Part shown: positions 1 to 5,000 of the stretch, in pieces
Layout: each line of letters starts with the position of its first letter
How positions within the stretch are numbered: the first letter of the stretch is position 1
Origin: an uncultured Clostridia bacterium
GTDB lineage: Bacteria > Bacillota > Clostridia > Lachnospirales > Lachnospiraceae
Direction: 5' to 3'
Assembly: GCA_945622055.1 (NCBI GenBank)
Contig: CALZBV010000145.1
Coordinates: 1-6,524 of the forward strand
Length of the DNA: 6,524 nt
Made by a program: the position numbers and the translations under genes
The notes under the pieces: model-generated
Databases searched by the model: none
Seen by the model: only the letters and a program-made list of their open reading frames with translations
What the model was told of the DNA's origin: nothing

Positions 1-154
1 GGCTTCCTTCAAAGGCTGCCACTTCCTCCAAATCCTGTCGCAGTTCCTCTGCAACAGAAGTCTTCGGTGCTCCGTCACTTCTTCCGGTGTGGGCGTTTCT
101 GATATCTTCCAGGATGCCGTCCACATCCTTATGTACCCGGTTTCGTTGCTTCAT
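1..154 (-). CDS. Partial open frame of unknown family, running off the left edge
   Basis: I do not recognise this protein. From an ATG at 154 it stays open to the window edge, giving 51 residues that begin MKQRNRVHKD and end AAFEGS. The composition (rich in Asp, Glu, Lys and Arg, with a helical-looking acidic tail around residues 33-48) is that of a real soluble protein rather than a random frame. No good ribosome binding site precedes position 154 or the alternative in-frame ATG at 166, and the first codons overlap the GNAT remnant in another frame. Its GC content is about 53% by hand count over 1-150, against about 37% over the neighbouring 181-360. Most likely this is the interior of a foreign or rearranged gene joined to the broken GNAT gene, with the ATG possibly fortuitous. 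A genuine short gene with a weak start is the alternative. Confidence 0.35.
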   Translation of the reverse strand, partial: MKQRNRVHKDVDGILEDIRNAHTGRSDGAPKTSVAEELRQDLEEVAAFEGS

Positions 155-356
155 GATCGGAGGCATTTACCCGATCAAAGAGTTCTTTTTCTCCTTCCGG
201 AGTATATTTGCTGCATTCCTCCGGATAACGTAAAATAAAATCTGTTTCACCGGCTGAAATAAAAAGATACTCTAACATTCCCTTAATATCTTCAGCTTTA
301 GGACTGCGAATCAGTGCATTGCGACCATCCTTAAGCTGAAATTCAATATCATGAAT
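129..356 (-). pseudogene. GNAT acetyltransferase remnant (N-terminal part only)
   Basis: Read on the minus strand from about 356, this frame gives IEFQLKDGRNALIRSPKAED, then a segment containing SAGETDFILRYPEE and FDRVNASDHEA, and stops at a TAA at 129-131. The pattern (LKDGR, a Leu/Ile-Arg step, an acidic EDIKGMLEYL helix, GETDF-LLRYPEE) is the usual N-terminal third of a class of small GNAT N-acyltransferases. The acetyl-CoA-binding core (R/Q-x-x-G-x-G/A) that should follow is absent. After NASDHEA the residues stop looking like the family, so the break is near 145-150. There is no ATG, GTG or TTG at the expected start: a TAG lies in frame at 360-362 and only ATT at 354-356 sits a normal distance after a GAGAGG-like site. 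I read this as a decayed, truncated gene downstream of lexA. The 74 bp between it and the lexA stop (357-430) shows no gene or clear terminator. Confidence 0.6.
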
Positions 357-430
357 AAACTAGCCTCTCACATACCTGATATAAGCTCCGACTAACACGT
401 AATGTATAAATAGCGGAAGATAAGAACTCT

Positions 431-1045
431 CTAAAACACCCGGAACAACCCGATTACCTTACCGAGAATCTCGACTTCATTTACAATAATCGGGTCCATC
501 GTATCATTTTCCGGCTGGAGACGATAGAAGCCATCCTCCTTATAGAAGGTCTTGACCGTCGCAGAATCCTCAATCAAAGCAACAACAAAATCTCCGTTTT
601 TCGCATAGTTCTGCTTTTTTACAAGAATCTGGTCTCCATCAAAGATACCTGCGTTAATCATGCTATCCCCCTTAACGCGAAGCATAAACGTCTCTGCATT
701 TGGAAGATACTCCACCGGAATCGGAAAATACGATTCAATATTCTCAACCGCAAGAATCGGCTGTCCTGCGGTAACAGTACCAATCATAGGTACATAAGAC
801 ATTTCACGTCTCGTAATATTGAAATTATCATCTACGATTTCAATTGCACGCGGCTTCGCCGGGTCTCTGCGTATATATCCGTTCTTCTCCAGACTCTCTA
901 AATGTGCGTGAACGGAAGAAGTCGACTTTAAGTTTACAGCTTCACAAATTTCCCGAACTGCCGGCGGATAGCCACGGTTCAAAATCTGTTCCTTCATGTA
1001 ATCTAAAATTTCCTGCTGTTTTGCAGTTATCTTTCCATATCCCAT
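431..1045 (-). CDS. lexA: LexA SOS repressor / self-cleaving serine protease
   Basis: LexA binds SOS operators as a dimer and represses damage-response genes; RecA filaments on single-stranded DNA trigger its autocleavage. The 204-residue length is normal for the family. Residues 1-70 form the winged helix-turn-helix (start ITAKQQEILDYM; the recognition region VREICEAVNLKSTSSVHAHL; wing NGYIRRDPAKPRAIE). The cleavage site is the Ala93-Gly94 bond in GTVTAGQP. The C-terminal S24 peptidase domain carries the nucleophile Ser128 in GDSM and the general base Lys165 in ATVKTF, so the protein looks intact and cleavable. The ATG at 1045 follows GGAGG at 1053-1057 with a 7 nt gap. The gene reads away from the LysM gene and has two SOS boxes around its own -35, as expected for autoregulation. 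No terminator was seen after the TAG at 431-433. Confidence 0.97.
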   Translation of the reverse strand: MGYGKITAKQQEILDYMKEQILNRGYPPAVREICEAVNLKSTSSVHAHLESLEKNGYIRRDPAKPRAIEIVDDNFNITRREMSYVPMIGTVTAGQPILAVENIESYFPIPVEYLPNAETFMLRVKGDSMINAGIFDGDQILVKKQNYAKNGDFVVALIEDSATVKTFYKEDGFYRLQPENDTMDPIIVNEVEILGKVIGLFRVF

Positions 1046-1077
1046 ATGATAACCTCCATCCTGTTTAAGCTGGTATC

Positions 1078-1107
1078 ATTATAGCATGCCGAACCTGTGT
1101 TTGTCAA
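1078..1107 (-). promoter_or_regulatory. lexA promoter
   Basis: On the minus strand a perfect -35 TTGACA (plus-strand 1102-1107) and a perfect -10 TATAAT (1078-1083) are separated by 18 bp. Transcription should start near 1071, giving a leader of about 25 nt before the ATG at 1045. LexA boxes abut the -35 on both sides, so bound repressor would block RNA polymerase. This is a strong consensus promoter that seems to need repression to keep lexA in check. Confidence 0.88.
1090..1103. promoter_or_regulatory. LexA box 1 (lexA operator)
   Basis: CGAACCTGTGTTTG matches the Gram-positive SOS box CGAAC-N4-GTTCG with one mismatch (T for C at 1102). It lies in the lexA promoter spacer and overlaps the -35 hexamer by two bases. 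Its centre is 15 bp from that of box 2. Confidence 0.88.
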
Positions 1108-1118
1108 ACTTTTGTTCG
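1105..1118. promoter_or_regulatory. LexA box 2 (lexA operator)
   Basis: CAAACTTTTGTTCG matches CGAAC-N4-GTTCG with one mismatch (A for G at 1106). It overlaps the upstream half of the lexA -35 (1105-1107) and is separated from box 1 by a single base, so two LexA dimers would sit side by side across the -35. Confidence 0.86.
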
Positions 1119-1137
1119 ATTATTTTATTGTTATGTA

Positions 1138-1166
1138 TTGACAAACAGGTGTTCGCGTGCTAACAT
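1138..1166 (+). promoter_or_regulatory. Promoter of the LysM (YneA-like) gene
   Basis: A perfect -35 TTGACA (1138-1143) is followed after 17 bp by TAACAT (1161-1166), a four-of-six -10. TATAAA at 1165-1170 is a possible alternative -10 but would need a 21 bp spacer. The start point should be near 1173, leaving a leader of about 65 nt before the ATG at 1238. Box 3 overlaps the -35 and spacer, and box 4 covers the start point. Confidence 0.75.
1142..1155. promoter_or_regulatory. LexA box 3 (LysM-gene operator)
   Basis: CAAACAGGTGTTCG fits CGAAC-N4-GTTCG with one mismatch (A at 1143). It overlaps the last two bases of the -35 of the divergent promoter and runs into the spacer. Confidence 0.88.
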
Positions 1167-1167
1167 A

Positions 1168-1181
1168 TAAACAGATGTTCG
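1168..1181. promoter_or_regulatory. LexA box 4 (LysM-gene operator)
   Basis: TAAACAGATGTTCG has a perfect right half-site (GTTCG) and a left half-site with two mismatches (TAAAC for CGAAC). It lies just after the -10, over the predicted transcription start, 26 bp centre to centre from box 3. Confidence 0.8.
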
Positions 1182-1237
1182 ATAAATAATTGATTTTTTC
1201 GAACAAATCACCTGATTTTTACATGGAGGTAATTACT

Positions 1238-1645
1238 ATGGAAGCAGTTTATCAGACCAAATACATCGTAAAAGATTCCTATGATTTTTCTTCTTATAGA
1301 ATCAGACTCTCAGAGAGTAAGCGTAAGAAGGCTGCACAGAACCGTTTCAGAGCATTGCTCATAGTAGCCTGCATTCTTTTCATTTTATCGTTGTTTGTTC
1401 TTTTCGCATCATTCTTAACTCCTGCCAAAAAGGCAAGTGCTAAGAATGACCTTTACGAGACACGGCTTGTTTCCGTAAAAGTAGAACAGGGAGATTCTCT
1501 CTGGTCGATTGCAGAAGAGTATTATTGCAGTGAAAAAGAAAGTATCCGCGACTTTATCGCACGTATCAAGCAGAATAACCAGCTTGAAAGCGACACTATC
1601 TATCCGGATACTTACCTTTTGATTCAATATTCTGTTAAGAAATAA
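1238..1645 (+). CDS. yneA: YneA-type SOS cell-division inhibitor (membrane-anchored LysM protein)
   Basis: A 135-residue protein. Residues 1-38 are a cytoplasmic head ending in a basic stretch (SESKRKKAAQNRFR), 39-60 form one hydrophobic membrane segment, and about 79-131 form a LysM domain (VKVEQGDSLWSIAEEYY, then a TIYPDTYLLI ending) that should face the wall and bind peptidoglycan. In Bacillus subtilis, YneA is divergent from lexA, LexA-controlled, and built as a short N-terminus, one membrane helix and LysM; it delays septation after DNA damage. This gene has the same position, the same control (boxes 3 and 4) and the same layout, so I infer the same role. The N-terminal head is longer than I would expect for YneA. 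The ATG at 1238 is chosen for its GGAGG at 1225-1229, 8 nt upstream. An in-frame TTG at 1190 lacks such a site. The gene could instead be another small LysM wall protein under SOS control. Confidence 0.82.
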   Translation: MEAVYQTKYIVKDSYDFSSYRIRLSESKRKKAAQNRFRALLIVACILFILSLFVLFASFLTPAKKASAKNDLYETRLVSVKVEQGDSLWSIAEEYYCSEKESIRDFIARIKQNNQLESDTIYPDTYLLIQYSVKK

Positions 1646-1654
1646 AGCTCCATA

Positions 1655-2380
1655 TTAGTTTGAAGGCTTCTGCCATGCAGGAAGCGGGCCTTCCGTAACA
1701 GCATGAAACATACGCTCCTTGGCTCCTTTATTTTCCTCATTCAGACGCTTTACGAGGTCTTTTGCATATTCACGTCTGGTATATCCATCTGCTGGACAGG
1801 GATTTTTCTGAACCGGAAGCTCGTACTTGTGCTGGAATCCGATGATATCAGCCTCTTCCACATAGATTAACGGACGAATCAGTGTTATATCAGAACGGTC
1901 CAGATAAGTGACAGGAGAGAAGCAGTTGTATCTTCCCTCATAAATTAGTGACATAAGCATTGTCTCTACAACATCATCCTTATGATGGGCATAAGCTGAT
2001 TTATTACATCCCAGTTCTTTCGCTTTATCATTAAAGGCACCTTTTCGCAGCTTTGCACAGAGCGAACACGGATTCGTTTCCTCTCTGATTTTAAATACCA
2101 CATCCGCAATTTCCGTCTTCTGAATGTAATAAGGTACCTCAAGCTGTTCGCACAATGCAGTGATTTTTGACAAATCAAATCCCTCAAATCCAAGATCCAC
2201 CGTTATCGCACAAAGTTCAAATTTTTTCGGATAGAATCTTCTCAGGCCGGCCAGTGCATACAACAATGCAAGCGAATCTTTCCCTCCGGATATTCCGATA
2301 GCGATTTTATCACCATCTTCAATCATTCGATAGTCATCTACGGCCTTTCTTGTATAACTCAAAAGCTGCTGTAATTTCAT
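1655..2380 (-). CDS. ttcA: TtcA-like tRNA 2-thiocytidine biosynthesis enzyme
   Basis: TtcA-family enzymes are cytoplasmic iron-sulfur ATPases that adenylate cytidine 32 of certain tRNAs and replace its oxygen with sulfur. The 241-residue protein shows the PP-loop SGGKDS at 31-36, a CxxC pair at Cys105/Cys108 in NPCSLCAKLRKG, the AHHKDDVVET motif at 131-140, and a third cysteine, Cys195, in NPCPADGYTRREY. These three cysteines are the family's [4Fe-4S] ligands, so the enzyme looks complete. It is shorter than the roughly 310-residue Escherichia coli protein, as is usual for Firmicutes members. The start at 2380 is preferred because AAGGAAG precedes it at normal spacing; an ATG 30 nt upstream (2410) has no binding site and lies almost at the predicted transcript start. 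The gene converges on the LysM gene with 9 bp between stops. The tRNA target is inferred from the family; related PP-loop enzymes (TtuA type) modify other positions. Confidence 0.85.
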   Translation of the reverse strand: MKLQQLLSYTRKAVDDYRMIEDGDKIAIGISGGKDSLALLYALAGLRRFYPKKFELCAITVDLGFEGFDLSKITALCEQLEVPYYIQKTEIADVVFKIREETNPCSLCAKLRKGAFNDKAKELGCNKSAYAHHKDDVVETMLMSLIYEGRYNCFSPVTYLDRSDITLIRPLIYVEEADIIGFQHKYELPVQKNPCPADGYTRREYAKDLVKRLNEENKGAKERMFHAVTEGPLPAWQKPSN

Positions 2381-2421
2381 AAAAATCTTCCTTTTCCTTT
2401 GGTCCTTCATAAGTAAATTTC

Positions 2422-2450
2422 AATATAGCATAACTGCCATATATTTACAA
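2422..2450 (-). promoter_or_regulatory. Probable ttcA promoter
   Basis: On the minus strand TTGTAA (plus-strand 2445-2450, four of six to TTGACA) and TATATT (2422-2427, five of six to TATAAT) are separated by exactly 17 bp. Transcription would start near 2415, which supports the ATG at 2380 over the one at 2410, because the latter would leave almost no leader. No SOS box is visible here. Confidence 0.6.
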
Positions 2451-2522
2451 GCGTTTTGTGCTTTTTTCTTTGATTCTGACACACTTATAACACTTTTGTT
2501 TTCTAAAATTTTACTGGATAAA

Positions 2523-2540
2523 CTAAGTTTGCTAAGTTTG
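2523..2540 (+). repeat. Tandem 9 bp direct repeat (CTAAGTTTG twice)
   Basis: CTAAGTTTG occurs at 2523-2531 and again, with no gap, at 2532-2540. It lies in the noncoding spacer between the divergent ttcA and amidase genes, about 15 bp upstream of the proposed -35 of the amidase operon. Adjacent direct repeats in that position can be activator or response-regulator sites, but nothing in the window identifies a binding protein, and chance duplication is possible. Confidence 0.5.
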
Positions 2541-2554
2541 GAAGAAAACCTCAC

Positions 2555-2582
2555 TTATCAGCTTTCTATAAGCTTCTATTAT
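2555..2582 (+). promoter_or_regulatory. Tentative promoter of the amidase operon
   Basis: TTATCA (2555-2560, four of six) and TATTAT (2577-2582, five of six) are separated by 16 bp, predicting a start near 2589 and a leader of about 70 nt before the TTG at 2658. The spacer is AT-rich and offers other weak candidates, such as TATAAC at 2486-2491, so this choice is tentative. An alternative-sigma promoter cannot be excluded. Confidence 0.3.
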
Positions 2583-2640
2583 TTCACTCCAAATTTCCTT
2601 AGGGCACTTAGTTCAGAAATCTTTACAATACACAGGATTG

Positions 2641-2660
2641 AAAGGTGGCTCTTTTCTTTG
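2641..2660 (+). promoter_or_regulatory. Ribosome binding site and TTG start of the amidase
   Basis: AAAGGTGG at 2641-2648 lies 9 nt before TTG at 2658-2660. This is the only start in the region that has a Shine-Dalgarno match and also places a lysine-rich n-region plus hydrophobic core at the very N-terminus. The rare start codon may lower translation initiation. Confidence 0.7.
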
Positions 2661-5000
2661 AAAACAAAAGATTTTATATATTTTATTTTAGTTGTGGTTT
2701 TCTCTGTTTTTATTTCTCCTTCCCTGACTGCTCATGCAGAATTAATCGTTCATGATTACGTAACGGATGATACCTATACCTATAAAAATACAGAGGTAAG
2801 CTATGTTGTCAATGGACAAAAGATTAGTACCGGATATCCCGGTCTGATTTTATCGGATGGTTCTGCCGTAGGCTCTTTTCATGATATATTTGAACTTCCT
2901 TTAGGAATCAATTCATCTTATCAGGACGGCAACGACTCCTTTACGATTACCTATCAGACGACTACTTTAAAAATGACGCTTGGAAATCAGACTGTACTTG
3001 TGAACGGAAAGACTCAGGTTATGCCACAGGCACCTCAGTTGTATTCCTTTCAAAACCAGGACAAAAAGTATTTATATGTACCAACACGATTTGTTGCAGA
3101 AGCACTCGGGTTTACTTACCAGTGGGACGCTGCGTCCGCAACCTCAACGATTACACGACCTAAGTCAGTATTTGACGGTACAACACCAATTTCATATTCG
3201 GGACCGTATCCTGCCTTTACTGTCAATGGATTCCAACGGGAGGAGGAGACTTATCCCTGCTATGTATTTCAACATACAACCATAGTTCCGTTGAAATACC
3301 TGACGAATACAGGATTATGTTCCTATGATTATCGTGAGGAAGAAAAGCTGATTGTTCTTACACGAAATGATGTCATGGTACGCTTTGTGATTGACAGTCC
3401 GATTGCCTATATCAATGACACACTGCATGTATTAAGTACTGTCCCACGCATGATTACTCCTTATGATGTAACTAAACCGGAGATTTATTTACCTGCAGAG
3501 TTTACATTAAGTGCATTGGGATATAACGTTACTGTAGATGAAACTACCTTCGAAGTCACCGTTACCGGAGCAGATTTAGGAAACAATGCTGCAGGAGAGC
3601 AGGCAACAACCACGGAATCTGTCTCCTTTGATTCTTCCTCCTACCGTAGTGAACTTTTTTCCTATACAGCCCACACACAGCTCGTTGATTTTTATACGAA
3701 AAAAGGATATTGCGTTCCAAAAAGAATCATTGCTTATTCCTGTAATAATTCAGATGCAATCTTTTTTGAAGGAATCACGAAGGAACAGTTAACCATTACC
3801 GACAAATTCGATCTTTTGGACCTGCAGATGTCCAATTCCTTTAACCCGTTTGGGACGAAGCTTTACTATGAACCGGAAAACAGCTATTTGAATTATTTTG
3901 GAATCAAAGGACAAAACGCCTTATGCATAACACTTTTAAAATCTTCCGATTTTGTAACTTATTCCTATAATATTGGTAATGGCTGCGTGTTACACCTTTG
4001 TTCCGCCGAAAATAAAGAACGCGACAAACTTATTCCGAAAAAAATGAACTCAGTAACAGGTGATTATGGAAAAATTACCTTACCACAAACTACAGAAGAA
4101 TTACTGCCGGAAGTTGTTGGTGATAAATCTGCATTTACCATTCAGTTACCGGAGCATATTACGAAAAAGGATATCTTGGACGAAGATGATTATAATAACC
4201 TTGGCTTTATCTTAAAGATTCCCGGAAACTATGTAAGCTATTTTTCAAATCAGGAGGTATATCAGCCGGTTTCAAGCTTACGTAGCTTCACATACAGGTA
4301 CAATGCTTCCGAAAACAGAACCTACATAACGTTCAATACAAGCAAAATTCAAGGGTATCGTTTTTCATTGGAGCAGCATATTTTAACCGTACAGATTGAT
4401 GACCCGAATAAGCTTTATGACAAAATCATTGTACTGGATGCCGGTCATGGCGGAATCGACCCGGGTACCATACGTGGAACTGTATATGAGAAAAACATCA
4501 ATTTCAATGTGATTAATCTCTATGCAGCTTCTTACTTCAAGGATTCTGACATTAAGGTATATTACACAAGAACGACTGATACGAAAATTGCATTGGAAAC
4601 CAGAGCAGCCTTAGCCTCCAAAGTGGGAGCGGATTTCTTTATCAGTTTTCATGTGAACTCAAACACGAATTCAGCAGTCAGAGGAACAAGTGTATATTAT
4701 TCCTCATCGAATAACCAGCCGAATGCATCCGGACTTACGAGCAAAACACTCGGTAGTATGATGCTAAACAAGTTACTCAGTGTTATGGGAACAAAAAATG
4801 CGGGTTTATTAACACAGAAATTCGTAGTTATTCACGAGAATACCGTTCCGGCAATCCTTATTGAAATTGCCTTTCTATCAAATGACACCGATTACGCAAT
4901 GCTTACCAACACCACCAATCAAAAAAAGGCTGCAAAAGCAATTTTTGATGTTGTAAATGAAATATTTGCTATTTATGAGAGGAGACCAGCTTATGATTAA
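2658..5000 (+). CDS. Secreted N-acetylmuramoyl-L-alanine amidase with duplicated CuAO-like N-terminal modules
   Basis: Amidase_3 enzymes are zinc hydrolases that cut the bond between N-acetylmuramic acid and the stem peptide of peptidoglycan. The 780-residue product starts with a signal peptide (MKTKDF, hydrophobic core, cut likely after AHA at 25-27). Two copper-amine-oxidase-N-like modules follow: about 48-167 (VNGK, YVPTRFVAEALGFTYQWD) and 187-304 (VNG, YLPAEFTLSALGYNVTVD). Next come a polar linker (305-325), an unclassified region (326-490), an AMIN-like beta stretch (490-582) and the catalytic domain (588-772). Zinc ligands His597 (DAGHGG), Glu611 (YEKN) and His665 (SFHVN) and catalytic Glu736 (LIEIAFLSN) are all present, so it should be active. 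The TTG at 2658 is preferred: AAAGGTGG sits at 2641-2648, and it puts the signal peptide at the N-terminus. The frame stays open upstream to a TTG at 2496, but that would bury the signal peptide behind 54 residues. The gene overlaps the next by 8 bp. Confidence 0.9.
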   Translation: MKTKDFIYFILVVVFSVFISPSLTAHAELIVHDYVTDDTYTYKNTEVSYVVNGQKISTGYPGLILSDGSAVGSFHDIFELPLGINSSYQDGNDSFTITYQTTTLKMTLGNQTVLVNGKTQVMPQAPQLYSFQNQDKKYLYVPTRFVAEALGFTYQWDAASATSTITRPKSVFDGTTPISYSGPYPAFTVNGFQREEETYPCYVFQHTTIVPLKYLTNTGLCSYDYREEEKLIVLTRNDVMVRFVIDSPIAYINDTLHVLSTVPRMITPYDVTKPEIYLPAEFTLSALGYNVTVDETTFEVTVTGADLGNNAAGEQATTTESVSFDSSSYRSELFSYTAHTQLVDFYTKKGYCVPKRIIAYSCNNSDAIFFEGITKEQLTITDKFDLLDLQMSNSFNPFGTKLYYEPENSYLNYFGIKGQNALCITLLKSSDFVTYSYNIGNGCVLHLCSAENKERDKLIPKKMNSVTGDYGKITLPQTTEELLPEVVGDKSAFTIQLPEHITKKDILDEDDYNNLGFILKIPGNYVSYFSNQEVYQPVSSLRSFTYRYNASENRTYITFNTSKIQGYRFSLEQHILTVQIDDPNKLYDKIIVLDAGHGGIDPGTIRGTVYEKNINFNVINLYAASYFKDSDIKVYYTRTTDTKIALETRAALASKVGADFFISFHVNSNTNSAVRGTSVYYSSSNNQPNASGLTSKTLGSMMLNKLLSVMGTKNAGLLTQKFVVIHENTVPAILIEIAFLSNDTDYAMLTNTTNQKKAAKAIFDVVNEIFAIYERRPAYD

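Noticed and set aside
844..1068. Plus-strand open frame antisense to lexA
   Set aside because: It lies inside a clear lexA gene, lacks a binding site, and its product resembles no protein family.
1048..1079. Inverted repeat (TGATAACC / GGTATCA) over the lexA ribosome binding site, as a translational control hairpin
   Set aside because: One arm overlaps the -10 and lies upstream of the expected transcription start, so it would not be in the mRNA as a pair.
1190..1237. N-terminal extension of the LysM protein from a TTG at 1190
   Set aside because: No ribosome binding site precedes 1190, and the extension would overlap the leader containing the GGAGG at 1225-1229, which serves the ATG at 1238 at ideal spacing.
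1662..1693. Imperfect hairpin (GAAGGC ... GCCTTC with inner TTCTGC/GCAGGAA) near the convergent stops, as a shared terminator
   Set aside because: It lies within the ttcA coding end, has a bulged stem, and no T-run follows it on either strand. It may be only a codon coincidence.
2381..2410. Longer TtcA starting at the ATG at 2410
   Set aside because: It has no Shine-Dalgarno sequence and lies only about 5 nt from the predicted transcript start; the ATG at 2380 follows AAGGAAG.
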